Origin: Amycolatopsis orientalis DSM 40040 = KCTC 9412
GTDB lineage: Bacteria > Actinomycetota > Actinomycetes > Mycobacteriales > Pseudonocardiaceae
Length of the DNA stretch: 64,000 nucleotides
Assembly: GCF_000478275.1 (NCBI RefSeq)
Contig: NZ_ASJB01000070.1
Span: 38,019-102,018 of the forward strand
Direction of reading: 5' to 3'
The translations under genes and the position numbers were made by a program. Positions 16,793 through 25,724 of the stretch are shown here, in pieces. A model generated the notes under the pieces. The model made no database searches. It was not told the origin of the DNA and worked only from the letters and a program-made list of their open reading frames with translations. How positions within the stretch are numbered: the first letter of the stretch is position 1; every line of letters starts with the position of its first letter.

Positions 16793-17725
16793 CCGGCCCG
16801 GCCACAGCGCGAGCACCAGCCCGGCGCCGAGCAGCGCGGCCAGCACCCAGATCCCGGTCGTGACGTCCGGCGCGCCGGGCACACCCTGCAGCAGGCTCCG
16901 GAGACCTTCGGTGGAGAACCGGAACGGCGTCCAGGACCACAGCACCGCGCGGTACGCCGGGTTCAGCAGCTCCGGCACCTGGCCCGCGACGGCGGGCGCG
17001 ACCAGGTACAGCGGGCCGAGGACCGCCATCGCCCGCACACCGAGCAGCCGCAGCAGACCGGTCTGCAGGGCGGCGAACGCGGTCGAGGTGAGGAAGAGGA
17101 ACCCGAGGACGTCCCAGCCGAGCGGGAGCGAGGAGTCCCACAGTTTCAGGAATCCGGCCAGGACACCGGTGACCAGCACTCCCGCCGAAAAGATCTGAGT
17201 GAACCGCGCGGTGACTCCCGCCTCCCGGCCGCCGACCAGGACCAGCACGGCACCCCCGGCCAGGCAGCCCACCCACGCCAGCGCGCTCAGCCCGAGCGGC
17301 GCGACCCGGCCCGCCACGCTCGCGGCGTGCAGTGTCTCGACCTTCGGCGTCCCGCCCATTGCCTGCGCCGCGCCGGTCAGCACCTGCTGCGCGATCTGGG
17401 TCCCGGACGGGTTCACCGCGCCGGAGACCACGACCGTCGACGGAAGTTCGAGAACGCCGTAGACCTCCTTGTCCTCCAACAGTTTCCGGCCTTCCTCGGC
17501 CGAGGTCACCCGCCAGGCGACCTGGCCGCCGCCATGGGACGCGATCCCGTGCGCGGCCGCCTGGAGCGGTCCCGGCGGCGCGGCCACGGCGACGGGAAGA
17601 CCGTCGGGCGCGACGGTGGCCTGCGCGCCGAAGGTGAGAAAGCCGAGTACGACGGCGACCAGCGCGCCTGCCACCGCGGCGAGTAAGGCGAAGGCCCCGG
17701 CGGGGCGACGGCTCGGGGTCGGCAT
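16730..17725 (-). CDS. YhgE/ABC-2-like multi-pass membrane protein
   Basis: A 331-residue membrane protein. One N-terminal helix (AFALLAAVAGALVAVVLGFL) is followed by an extracytoplasmic domain of about 120 residues (VYGVLELPSTVVVSGAVNPS), then five or six helices ending WVLAALLGAGLVLALW. This arrangement resembles YhgE/Pip-type and ABC-2 permease proteins, but no ATPase partner is adjacent. RBS GGAGG precedes the ATG. Its 3-prime end overlaps yjbQ by 63 bases antisense. A direct repeat upstream (17747-17812) may control it. Confidence 0.72.
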   Translation of the reverse strand: MPTPSRRPAGAFALLAAVAGALVAVVLGFLTFGAQATVAPDGLPVAVAAPPGPLQAAAHGIASHGGGQVAWRVTSAEEGRKLLEDKEVYGVLELPSTVVVSGAVNPSGTQIAQQVLTGAAQAMGGTPKVETLHAASVAGRVAPLGLSALAWVGCLAGGAVLVLVGGREAGVTARFTQIFSAGVLVTGVLAGFLKLWDSSLPLGWDVLGFLFLTSTAFAALQTGLLRLLGVRAMAVLGPLYLVAPAVAGQVPELLNPAYRAVLWSWTPFRFSTEGLRSLLQGVPGAPDVTTGIWVLAALLGAGLVLALWPGRSALQETEADASHRVVQVGVH

Positions 17726-17746
17726 GACCGTCCTCCATTTATTCGT

Positions 17747-17812
17747 CAGACGTTGAATTAATTGCCCTCAAGGTAGGCCCCGGCCGCACGGAAGTCAACA
17801 GACGTTGAATTA
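17747..17812. promoter_or_regulatory. Direct repeat of CAGACGTTGAATTA in divergent promoter
   Basis: Two identical 14-base copies, 17747-17760 and 17799-17812, lie exactly 52 bases apart, about five helical turns. They are the most AT-rich part of the 109-base gap between the divergent permease-like gene and HAD gene. The arrangement suggests cooperative binding of a regulator on one face of the DNA. The regulator is not encoded next to it. Confidence 0.55.
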
Positions 17813-17834
17813 GCTCACCGGTACCGTCGACCGC

Positions 17835-18542
17835 GTGACTACTCCGCACCGGCTCGTGCTGTGGGACATCGACCAGACCCTCGTGGACCTGCGCGGTATC
17901 GGCGCCGCCTGGTACACGGCCGCGCTCGCCGAGGTCGCCGGCGTCGAACTGCGGGCGCTGCCGAACTTCGGCGGCCGCACCGAACGCGCCATCAGCGCGG
18001 ACATCCTGACCTCACACGGCATCGAGCCCACCGAGGAGAACGTGCGCGCGCTCTGGCTCGCGCTGATCGCGGTCTCCGAAAGTCACGCGCCGACGCTGTC
18101 CTCGAACGGCCGGGCGCTCCCCGGAGCCAAGGACGCCCTGAACGACTTCGCCACCCACGGCGGCATCGTGCAGACGTTGGTCACCGGGAACCTGCCGGAG
18201 ATCTCCGTGCACAAGCTGACCGCGTTCGACCTGCACGAACACGTCGACTTCGAGATCGGCGGCTACGGCTCGCTCTCGGCACACCGGCCCGATCTGGTGC
18301 CCGCCGCCGTCGGCCACGCTTCGGCGAAACACGGCACGGACTTCGCGCCGACGTCGGTCGTCGTCATCGGCGACACCCCGGACGACGTACGGGCCGCGCT
18401 CGACAACGGCGCCGTCGCGGTGGCCGTGGCGACAGGGCAGTTCAGCGCGGAGGAACTGGCCGACGCGGGCGCGCACACCGTGCTCGGCGACCTCTCCGAT
18501 CTGGCAGCGGTGCGTGCCGCCGTGCTGGGGAACCCCGACTAA
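17835..18542 (+). CDS. HAD family hydrolase (phosphatase-like)
   Basis: A 235-residue haloacid-dehalogenase-type hydrolase. Motif I is LWDIDQTLVDL (nucleophile Asp and general acid Asp two residues later), motif II Thr in LVTGNLPE, a Lys follows in the cap/core junction, and motif IV is VVIGDTPDDVRAAL. The helical cap lies between about residues 20 and 90. It is likely a phosphoglycolate-phosphatase-like enzyme; the substrate is unknown. GTG start. Downstream spacing to the next gene is nine bases. Confidence 0.85.
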   Translation: MTTPHRLVLWDIDQTLVDLRGIGAAWYTAALAEVAGVELRALPNFGGRTERAISADILTSHGIEPTEENVRALWLALIAVSESHAPTLSSNGRALPGAKDALNDFATHGGIVQTLVTGNLPEISVHKLTAFDLHEHVDFEIGGYGSLSAHRPDLVPAAVGHASAKHGTDFAPTSVVVIGDTPDDVRAALDNGAVAVAVATGQFSAEELADAGAHTVLGDLSDLAAVRAAVLGNPD

Positions 18543-18551
18543 ACTCGGTCC

Positions 18552-19460
18552 ATGGCATACCCAGGCGGCGACGGCTGGCCGGAGCGACAGCAGCCCTATG
18601 GGCAGCAGCCCCCGCAGCAGGGATATCCGCCGCAGAACCCGCAGCAGTACGCCCAGGATCCCCAGCAGCAGGGTTTTCCGCAGTTCCCGCAGCAGACCTA
18701 CCACGGTTTCGCGCCGGAACCGCCCAAGAAGGGCAAGAAGGGGCTGTGGATCGGCCTCGGCGCGCTCGTCGTGGTGATCGCCGTCGGCGCCACGCTCTTC
18801 TTCGTTCTGCGTGACGGCGAAGATCCCAAACCCCAGCCCACACCGCCTTCCGCGTCGGCGTCCGCGTCGAAATCGCCGTCGACCTCCCAGAGCGGCGAGG
18901 CACAGGAGGGCAACAAGGTCCCGGCCAAGACGCTGGGCTGGCAGGGAATCGTGTCCCGGCAGGACAAGACCGCGTACGACCTGCCCCCGGTGGGCTGGGA
19001 GACCACCGCGGGCTACACCACCGGGAACACCGAGCGCGACCTCAAGATGGTCATCCACGAGGTGTCGAGGTACAAACTCGGCGCTTGCCCCGACGTCAGC
19101 GGTTCGAACCGGGGAATGGTCGGCTTCGCCACCGCGGAGCAGATCCCGGTCGAAAACGCCGCCAGGGGCGCTGTCCGGCTGTGGATCCAGTCCGCCACGG
19201 GCAACGCCGACGTGCCGCTGCCCGAGATCAAGCCGGTCCCCATCGCGGACGGCACGATCCAGGCGGTCAGTTCCAGCGCCACGTTCACCCCGCGGGAGAC
19301 CGAAGGCTGCCGGGCGCCGAGCGTGAAGGTCACTTCGGCGGCGTTCAAGATCGGCCAGCAGACCGTCTGCTTCGTGATGGTCCTCGACCAGGGCACTCCC
19401 GACGCCCTGCCCGACTCGGACGCGCAGATGATCCTCGCGAGTCTGAGGCCTCAGCAATGA
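18552..19460 (+). CDS. Single-pass protein with Gln/Pro-rich N-terminus (member of a local family)
   Basis: A 302-residue protein. A Gln/Pro/Tyr-rich cytoplasmic stretch (about 1-58), a KKGKK basic cluster, one helix (LWIGLGALVVVIAVGATLFF, about 63-86), a Ser/Pro stalk and an extracellular domain. That domain has DLPPVGWET, a Cys near CPDVSG, another in ETEGCRAPS and QTVCFVMVLDQG. The same plan recurs in the next gene and at 22896-23849, so the three are paralogues, possibly DUF8017-like. Function unknown. Its stop overlaps the next start (ATGA). Confidence 0.72.
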   Translation: MAYPGGDGWPERQQPYGQQPPQQGYPPQNPQQYAQDPQQQGFPQFPQQTYHGFAPEPPKKGKKGLWIGLGALVVVIAVGATLFFVLRDGEDPKPQPTPPSASASASKSPSTSQSGEAQEGNKVPAKTLGWQGIVSRQDKTAYDLPPVGWETTAGYTTGNTERDLKMVIHEVSRYKLGACPDVSGSNRGMVGFATAEQIPVENAARGAVRLWIQSATGNADVPLPEIKPVPIADGTIQAVSSSATFTPRETEGCRAPSVKVTSAAFKIGQQTVCFVMVLDQGTPDALPDSDAQMILASLRPQQ

Positions 19461-20314
19461 CCGGCCCCGGTGGGCGATCCGACGAACCTCGACTGTGGTT
19501 CGTCGATCCGTTCACCGGGCAGCCGCTGGAATCCGAGGCCGAGCGGACACGGCCGATTCCCGTCGTCCGGGACACCGCTCCGCCGCGACGCTCTCGTCTG
19601 CTGCCGACCCTGGGCGTCATCGGGCTGGTCATCGTCCTCGCGGTCGGTACGACGGCCACCTACCAGGCCAGGACCGCGACACCGCCGTCCGCCGAGGACT
19701 TCGTCCTGCCCGATCCGGTGATGCCCACCCGGATCGGTCCCGTGATCGCGGGCTGGCAACCGGTCCTGTCCGACGATCACCCGCTCGTGTTCGACGTCCC
19801 GCCGGACTGGACGATCGAGGAGCCCGACGTCGCCGTCGGTTACGAGACACCGGCCGGGGAACTCGTCACCTTGCAGGGCGTCGCCCGGTACCGCCGCGAT
19901 TTCTGCCCCGGCTCCGAACTCTCGGCGCGGGCGATGGCCGGATTCACCACCATCGACGAGGGCGAGGTCGACGGCATCGCCCAGGCGGCGGAGGAGACGA
20001 CCCTCCGATGGGCCGAAGCCGCGTACGGTTCGATCGGCGGCGGGACCCCGAAGACCGAGACCGGCGCGGCCGGGCCGGTGACCGTCCTCGACGGCGGCAC
20101 GATTGCCACGGCCGTGACCACCACCGTCGTCCCCACCTCGGACGACCCCTGCCCGGCGCCGTCGGTCGCGATCACCGCCATCGCCCTACCCCTGCGCGCA
20201 CTGCCCGGATCCGGCCGCTACCACGTCCTCCTGGTACTGGCGGACCAGGGGATCCCCGGTGCGATAGCCAGGGACATAGTCCTCAAGATGGGTGGCAGCA
20301 TCCGTCGGGAGTAG
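19457..20314 (+). CDS. Single-pass protein, paralogue of the preceding gene
   Basis: A 285-residue protein. A short cytoplasmic N-terminus (LWFVDPFTGQPLESEAERT), one membrane helix (LLPTLGVIGLVIVLAVGTTA, about 48-70), and an extracellular domain with GWQPVLSDDHPLVFDVPPDW, FCPGSELSARAM, DDPCPAPSVAI and YHVLLVLADQGIPG. These match the pattern of the preceding gene and of 22896-23849, including the paired cysteines. Translation is coupled to the upstream gene through a four-base overlap, suggesting the products act together at the cell surface. Confidence 0.72.
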   Translation: MTGPGGRSDEPRLWFVDPFTGQPLESEAERTRPIPVVRDTAPPRRSRLLPTLGVIGLVIVLAVGTTATYQARTATPPSAEDFVLPDPVMPTRIGPVIAGWQPVLSDDHPLVFDVPPDWTIEEPDVAVGYETPAGELVTLQGVARYRRDFCPGSELSARAMAGFTTIDEGEVDGIAQAAEETTLRWAEAAYGSIGGGTPKTETGAAGPVTVLDGGTIATAVTTTVVPTSDDPCPAPSVAITAIALPLRALPGSGRYHVLLVLADQGIPGAIARDIVLKMGGSIRRE

Positions 20315-20348
20315 CACTCCCCTAAGGGAAATATAGGTCCGCTACCCG

Positions 20349-22592
20349 ATGTCCTCGCAGCCCTCTTCCGCCTACCTTGAGTCCATGCCAATTGGGGGAA
20401 GCGGGACGGCCGCGCCGGGCCGGACACACAAGATCGCCACGGTGCTGAGGCACCGGCTGCCTTTCACGACCCTCGTCACGGTCACCATGCTCGCGCTCGC
20501 CTTGGCCACGGGCGCGCTGTGGTCCGCCGCGGAGGATCGCGCGGTGTACCCGTACATCGCGTACGGGCTGCCGTCGCTCGAATCAGGCCGGTGGTGGACC
20601 TTGTTCACCGGACCGCTGTTCGCGGTCGTCCCGCTGTACTACTTGCCGATGGTGCTCAGCTTCGCGCTGTTCGCGGGCTTCGCGGAATGGCGGCTCGGCA
20701 CGCGCCGGGCGATGGCGATCGCGATCGGCGGCCAGTTCGTCAGCGTGCTGGTCGCGGTCCAGTTCCTGGCCCTGAGCCGCAACTCGGGCTGGGAGTGGGC
20801 GGAGCGGGTCGCGGGCAGCCTCGACGTCGGCTTCTCCGGTGGAGCGCTCGCCGCGGTCGCGGTCGCCAGCGCCACCCTGCGCCCGCCGTGGCGGCTCCGG
20901 TTGCGCGCCGGGTTGTGCGTCTACGCCGGGATCGCGATCATCTTCGTCGGCACGCTCGCCGACCTCGTGCACTTCTTCGCGCTGGTGCTGGCCCTGCCGT
21001 TCGGGCGCAGGTTCATCGGCTCGCCGGACGCCGGCCGCGAACGGCGGCCGAGCCTGCGCGAATGGCGGTTCTACGTCGTGGCCGGGCTGCTGGTGCTCAC
21101 GGTCGCGGAACTGGTGATGTCCTTCGTACCGGGCAACGGCCCCTTCGGTTCGTCCGAGGAGCTTTCGCTCTCCACCTGGGAAGTCGGCATCCTGTGCCTG
21201 ATCGTGCTGCCGATCATGAACGGCCTGCGCAAGGGCAGTCAGGTCGCCTGGTGGTGCGCGATGATCCTGACGTCGTTCGTCATCCTGCAGGTGATGGCCT
21301 ACGGCGGGGTGCTCGCGCTGGCCGAGGTCCTCGGTGAGGACACCGGGCTTTCGGATCCGCCCCTGTTCTTCGTGGACAATCTCCTGTGGACGGTCGAGTT
21401 CGCGCTGCTGATCTCCTCCCGCGGCGCCTTCCGCGTCCCGTCGCGGCGGAAGCGCCGCCGTCTCGGCCGGATGGGCAACCCCGCGCTGGCCCGCACGCTG
21501 CTCAGCCGTCACGGCGGAAGCACGCTCTCGTGGATGACGACGTGGCCGCAGAACTCGTACTTCGTGTCCGCGGACGGCAAGTCCTACCTCGCCTACCGGC
21601 GCCACGCCGGGGTCGCCATCGCCCTCGGCGACCCGATCGCGCCCGATGGCGCCGGTGACCGGACGATCGCCGAGTTCATCACGATGTGCGAGAACACCGG
21701 TCTCGTGCCGTGCCTGTTCTCCGCCACCGGGGACACCACCGCCAAGACGGCGGATCACGGCTGGAAGCAGGTCCAGGTCGCCGAGGACACCCTGATCGAA
21801 CTGGAGGCGCTGGAGTTCCGCGGCAAGCGCTGGCAGGACGTGCGGACCGCGCTCAACCGCGCCAAGAAGGACGGCATCGAGTTCCGGCTGGTCCGGCTCG
21901 CCGACCAGCCCCGTTCGGTGATCTCCCAGGTGCGCGCCATCTCCGAGGAATGGATCGGCGACAAGGGCATGCCGGAGATGGGTTTCACGCTCGGCGGCGT
22001 CGACGAGGCGATGGACCCGGAGACCAGGGTCGGTCTCGCGGTGGACGCCGACGGCGTGGTCCACGGTGTGACGTCGTGGCTGCCGGTCCACACCGGGGCA
22101 GGCGCCGTCGGCGGCTGGACGCTCGACGTCATGCGCAAGCGGTCCGACGGTTTCCGCCCCACGATGGAGTTCCTGATCGCGTCGTCGTGCCTGGCCTTCC
22201 GCGAAGAAGGCGCGAAGTTCGTTTCGCTGTCCGGTGCCCCGCTGGCGAGTTCCGGCGAACCCGCGCACGCCGTCGAACGCGTCCTCGACGCGCTCGGCAC
22301 GATGATGGAGCCGTTCTACGGATTCCGTTCGCTGCACGCGTTCAAGGCGAAGTTCCAGCCGCGGCACGTCCCGCTGTACCTCGCGTTCCGAGACGAGGCG
22401 GATCTGCCGCGGATCGGGATCGCGCTCGGCCGGGCCTACCTGCCGAACACCGGGCTGCTGCGGCTGGCCAAACTCGCCAGGTCCGGCAAGAAGCCCCAGC
22501 GCTCATCGGCGAACCCGCGACCGGCGTCGGCGGGGCGGCGCCTGGTGACCCAGGTCGCGGTGGGCGATCAGGGCGTCCTGCCCCCGGGATAA
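20349..22592 (+). CDS. MprF-like DUF2156 protein with N-terminal membrane domain
   Basis: A 747-residue protein (735 if the ATG at 20385 is used). The first half is a polytopic membrane domain (FTTLVTVTMLALALATGALW; GILCLIVLPIMNGL; FVILQVMAYGGVLALAEVL) with rhomboid-like features (GFSGGALAAVAVA). The C-terminal half is the phosphatidylglycerol lysyltransferase-type DUF2156 domain: WPQNSYFVSADGKSYLAYRR, VAIALGDPI, RTALNRAKKDGIEF and FVSLSGAPLAS. By family it would transfer an aminoacyl group to a lipid and perhaps flip it, lowering surface negative charge. No lysS-like domain is attached. A TATAGG -10-like box lies at 20332. Confidence 0.8.
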   Translation: MSSQPSSAYLESMPIGGSGTAAPGRTHKIATVLRHRLPFTTLVTVTMLALALATGALWSAAEDRAVYPYIAYGLPSLESGRWWTLFTGPLFAVVPLYYLPMVLSFALFAGFAEWRLGTRRAMAIAIGGQFVSVLVAVQFLALSRNSGWEWAERVAGSLDVGFSGGALAAVAVASATLRPPWRLRLRAGLCVYAGIAIIFVGTLADLVHFFALVLALPFGRRFIGSPDAGRERRPSLREWRFYVVAGLLVLTVAELVMSFVPGNGPFGSSEELSLSTWEVGILCLIVLPIMNGLRKGSQVAWWCAMILTSFVILQVMAYGGVLALAEVLGEDTGLSDPPLFFVDNLLWTVEFALLISSRGAFRVPSRRKRRRLGRMGNPALARTLLSRHGGSTLSWMTTWPQNSYFVSADGKSYLAYRRHAGVAIALGDPIAPDGAGDRTIAEFITMCENTGLVPCLFSATGDTTAKTADHGWKQVQVAEDTLIELEALEFRGKRWQDVRTALNRAKKDGIEFRLVRLADQPRSVISQVRAISEEWIGDKGMPEMGFTLGGVDEAMDPETRVGLAVDADGVVHGVTSWLPVHTGAGAVGGWTLDVMRKRSDGFRPTMEFLIASSCLAFREEGAKFVSLSGAPLASSGEPAHAVERVLDALGTMMEPFYGFRSLHAFKAKFQPRHVPLYLAFRDEADLPRIGIALGRAYLPNTGLLRLAKLARSGKKPQRSSANPRPASAGRRLVTQVAVGDQGVLPPG

Positions 22593-22622
22593 CCGCTTCA
22601 CGTGACTCTTTGGCCGCCGGTC

Positions 22623-22666
22623 TCGTGAGTGGTAATGACGGTTCTAACCCTCATTACCACTCACGA
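22623..22666. repeat. Family A palindrome
   Basis: Sixteen-base perfect outer arms (22623-22638, 22651-22666) around a partly paired centre holding GGTTCTAACC. It shares its whole sequence with the copy at 22832. Confidence 0.75.
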
Positions 22667-22698
22667 CCCAGCCCAGCCCACCAGCCGCTCGTGGCTGT

Positions 22699-22751
22699 GT
22701 CTCGAAGGCCCCCTTTGAGGCGTTCACCGTCTCAAAGGGGGCCTTCGAGAC
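22699..22751. terminator. Long hairpin with 21-bp perfect stem
   Basis: Arms 22699-22719 and 22731-22751 pair perfectly (GTCTCGAAGGCCCCCTTTGA core) with an 11-base loop. The interior GAAGG...CCTTC resembles family B hairpins elsewhere in the window. A plausible bidirectional terminator. Confidence 0.7.
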
Positions 22752-22831
22752 GCCTGCCACCGGGCCGGGCCTGGCCCACGCTGCACATCCGAGACGCGCT
22801 CAAGGCTGTCCCGGCCGGGTCCAGCAAGGGA

Positions 22832-22877
22832 CTCGTGAGTGGTAATGACGGTTCTAACCCTCATTACCACTCACGAG
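22832..22877. repeat. Family A palindrome
   Basis: Seventeen-base perfect outer arms (22832-22848, 22861-22877). It ends 19 bases before the stop of the minus-strand membrane protein gene, so it can act as that gene's terminator. Confidence 0.75.
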
Positions 22878-22895
22878 ACCAGCGGGACCGACGTC

Positions 22896-23849
22896 TCAGC
22901 GCAAGGTCGAAGGCGGCGGGGTGATGGTCTTGCGGTCGGCCTCCGGAACGCCCCGGTAGGTCTTGAGGATCTTCAGGATCTGCTCGCGGTCCGCACTGCC
23001 CTGTTCGTCCTGATCCGAATAGACGAGCAAGGCGGCCGCCGACTCTCCCATGTCCACCGCCTGTACGCCGACCAAGGCGCGCTTCGGGGTACAGGGCGCG
23101 GTGTGCCCGAGGGTGACCTCCGCGATGAGGATGCTCGCGGGGACCTTCTTGCCGTTGCCCAGCGTGAACTCCGCCGCCTGGACCGGTTCGGCCACGATCT
23201 TGGCCGACGCCGGGCCTCCGTCGGGGTTGTACGCGCTCACCGCGAGATCGTTGAGGGCCTTGTCCGCCGCGGCGGGCGCGTCGGCCACCTTCACGGTCGT
23301 CAGCCCGCTGCCCCCGACCCGGCTGCCCTTGACCGCCGGACAGTAGCCCTCACCGAGGAAAGCGCTGGAGAACATGGAGATCCCAGGGCCGAGAACGTTC
23401 TTCTCCCAGCCGTGGATGGTGGTCGGTTTCGGCGTCCAGTTCGGCGGGACGTCGTAGGCGACCTGGCCGTCGGCCCCGGCCACCGACTGCCAGCCGTCGG
23501 TCACCGGCGGCGCGACGACCCGCGGCGAAGGCGTGTAGACGATCGGGGTCCGGGTGGTCGGCGAGTCGCTCGACGACCGGTCCGAGCTGTTGTTCGCGAG
23601 CGCCGCGACAGCGATGACACCGAGCGTGGCGAAGAAGCCGTACATGGCCCTTCGCCCGCTTCGCGACATCGGCTGCTTAGCCGTCTGCGCGGGCTCAGGT
23701 TCGGTCTCGGGTTCCGGTTCCGGCGCGGGTTCGGCAGGCGCAGGCCGGTAGCCGGGCGAGTCCGAGGGCTGATAGCCCCCGAACCCGTCCAGCGCCGCGT
23801 TGTCCTCGTAGCCCGGGGAATCCCCGCGCTTCTTGCCGAACAGCCCCAT
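22896..23849 (-). CDS. Single-pass protein, third member of local paralogue family
   Basis: A 317-residue protein. The cytoplasmic N-terminus has two DSPGY motifs and a Pro/Glu-rich stretch, then SRSGRRA and one helix (MYGFFATLGVIAVAALA, about 68-85). The extracellular domain has GWQSVAGADGQVAYDVPPNW, a Cys in GEGYCPAVKG and one in TAPCTPKRAL, matching the genes at 18552 and 19457. Its ATG overlaps the proS stop by one base (TAATG), so it is cotranscribed with proS. No functional link to prolyl-tRNA synthesis is implied. Confidence 0.72.
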   Translation of the reverse strand: MGLFGKKRGDSPGYEDNAALDGFGGYQPSDSPGYRPAPAEPAPEPEPETEPEPAQTAKQPMSRSGRRAMYGFFATLGVIAVAALANNSSDRSSSDSPTTRTPIVYTPSPRVVAPPVTDGWQSVAGADGQVAYDVPPNWTPKPTTIHGWEKNVLGPGISMFSSAFLGEGYCPAVKGSRVGGSGLTTVKVADAPAAADKALNDLAVSAYNPDGGPASAKIVAEPVQAAEFTLGNGKKVPASILIAEVTLGHTAPCTPKRALVGVQAVDMGESAAALLVYSDQDEQGSADREQILKILKTYRGVPEADRKTITPPPSTLR

Positions 23850-25597
23850 TACGAGCGGACGAGCTTGACCAGATGCTCCACGACCGCGTCGACGGCGATC
23901 TCCTCGCGGTCGCCGGTGCGGCGGTCCTTGACCTCGACGACGCCGTTCGCCAGGCCGCGCCCGACCACCAGGATGGTCGGCACCCCGACGAGTTCGGCGT
24001 CCGCGAACTTCACGCCGGGGGTCGCCTTGCGGTCGTCGAGGACGACCTCGATCCCGGCGGCGTCCAGTTCGGCGGCGAGCTTCTCCGCGCCGGCGGCGAC
24101 GGTCTCGTCCTTGCCCGCGATGACCACGTGCACGTCGAACGGCGAGACCTCGCGCGGCCAGATGATGCCGAGGTCGTCGTGGTTCTGCTCGGCGAGCACG
24201 CCGACCAGACGCGAGACGCCGACGCCGTAGGAGCCCATGGTGATGCGGATGGGCTTGGAGTCCGGGCCCAGCGCGTCCAGTTCGAACGCGTCCGCGTACT
24301 TACGGCCCAGCTGGAAGATGTGCCCGATCTCGATACCGCGCGCGGCGACCAGGGTGCCCTTGCCGTCGGGCGAAGCGTCGCCTTCGCGGACCTCGGCGGC
24401 CTCGATCGTGCCGTCGCCGGTGAAGTCGCGGCCCGCGACCAGGTCGACCACGTGGTGATCACGCTCGTCGGCGCCGGTGACCCAGGCGGTGCCGTCGACG
24501 ACGCGCGGGTCGAGCAGGTAGCGGACGCCGTTGTCCTTCAGCGCCTTCGGGCCGATGTAGCCCTTGACGAGGAAGGGGTTCTTGGCGAAGTCGGCCTCTT
24601 CGAGCAGTTCGAACTCGGCGGGCTCGAGCGAGGCTTCGAGGCGCTTGGTGTCGACCTCGCGGTCGCCCGGGAGGCCGATGGCCAGCAGCTCCCACTCCTT
24701 CGCACCCGGCTGACGCGTCTTCACCAGGACGTTCTTGAGCGTGTCCGCCGCGGTGAAGGTGCGGCCGAGGCCGGCGTCGTTCAGGAACTTGACCAGCGAC
24801 TCGATGGTCGGGGTGTCCGGCGTGTGGTGGACCTTCGCCTCGGGCAGTCCCTCGATCGGCTTCGCCTCGGGAGCGGGCGTGGTGACCGCTTCGACGTTGG
24901 CCGCATAACCCGATTCGGTGCTGCGGACGTAGGTGTCCTCACCGGTCTCGGCGACGGCGAGGAACTCCTCGGAGGCCGAGCCGCCCATCGCGCCCGAGGT
25001 CGCCTTGACGACGACGTACTCGATGCCGAGGCGGTCGAACAGCTTCGTGTACGCCTGCCTGTGCAGCTCGTACGACTTCGTCAGGCCCTCGTCGTCGAGG
25101 TCGAAGGAATAGGAGTCCTTCATGACGAACTCGCGGCCGCGCAGGATGCCGGCGCGGGGGCGCGCCTCGTCGCGGTACTTGGTCTGGATTTGGTACAGGA
25201 CGACCGGGTAGTCCTTGTACGAGCTGTATTCACCCTTCACGGTGAGCGCGAAGAGCTCTTCGTGCGTCGGGCCGAGGAGGTAGTCGGCGCCCTTGCGGTC
25301 CTTGAGACGGAAGAGGGCGTCGCCGTACTCGGTCCAGCGGCCGGTGGCCTCGTAAGGCTCCTTCGGCAGCAGCGCGGGGAACTGGATCTCCTGCGCGCCG
25401 ATGGCGTTCATCTCGTCGCGGACGACGTTCTCGATACGGCGCAGCACCCGCAGGCCCAGCGGCAGCCAGGAGTAGCCGCCCGGGGCGACCCGGCGGACGT
25501 AGCCGGCACGTACCAGGAGCCGGTGGCTCGGTACCTCGGCGTCCGCCGGATCCTCGCGCAGAGTGCGAAGGAACAACGACGACATCCTGGTGATCAC
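23849..25597 (-). CDS. proS: Prolyl-tRNA synthetase
   Basis: A 582-residue class II synthetase that charges tRNA-Pro. Motif 1 region RRIENVVRDEMNAIGAQEI, motif 2 TKYRDEARPRAGILRGREF and motif 3 GSYGVGVSRLVGVLAEQ are present. A bacterial-type editing (INS) domain lies between motifs 2 and 3, and an anticodon-binding domain is at the C-terminus (DVHVVIAGKDE, LDDRKATPGVKFADAELVGV). The GTG at 25597 gives VITRMSSLFLRTLRED, as in mycobacterial ProS, and has GAGGAG seven bases upstream; a longer frame to 25651 is rejected. Confidence 0.96.
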   Translation of the reverse strand: MITRMSSLFLRTLREDPADAEVPSHRLLVRAGYVRRVAPGGYSWLPLGLRVLRRIENVVRDEMNAIGAQEIQFPALLPKEPYEATGRWTEYGDALFRLKDRKGADYLLGPTHEELFALTVKGEYSSYKDYPVVLYQIQTKYRDEARPRAGILRGREFVMKDSYSFDLDDEGLTKSYELHRQAYTKLFDRLGIEYVVVKATSGAMGGSASEEFLAVAETGEDTYVRSTESGYAANVEAVTTPAPEAKPIEGLPEAKVHHTPDTPTIESLVKFLNDAGLGRTFTAADTLKNVLVKTRQPGAKEWELLAIGLPGDREVDTKRLEASLEPAEFELLEEADFAKNPFLVKGYIGPKALKDNGVRYLLDPRVVDGTAWVTGADERDHHVVDLVAGRDFTGDGTIEAAEVREGDASPDGKGTLVAARGIEIGHIFQLGRKYADAFELDALGPDSKPIRITMGSYGVGVSRLVGVLAEQNHDDLGIIWPREVSPFDVHVVIAGKDETVAAGAEKLAAELDAAGIEVVLDDRKATPGVKFADAELVGVPTILVVGRGLANGVVEVKDRRTGDREEIAVDAVVEHLVKLVRS

Positions 25598-25724
25598 TTC
25601 TGGGCTCCTCGCTGGAATTACGCGCTTAGACGTTCTGCGCAGCGTAGTCACCCCGCCCTGGGGCGCTTCAACCGGTTATCGCGGGCGCCCGGTTTTGTCG
25701 GTGGGTGCCGCTAGCTTGCCGGGT

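Larger units (their letters stand above)
22593..22895. other. Convergent intergenic region with three palindromes
   Basis: No gene is seen. Two family A palindromes (22623-22666 and 22832-22877) flank a different long hairpin (22699-22751). Three stacked terminator-like structures between two converging genes is more than termination needs. Confidence 0.7.

Noticed and set aside
22623..22877. Repeated palindromes as a CRISPR array
   Set aside because: Only two copies with a spacing of about 165 bases, no cas genes, and the same repeats are dispersed over 60 kb at gene ends.
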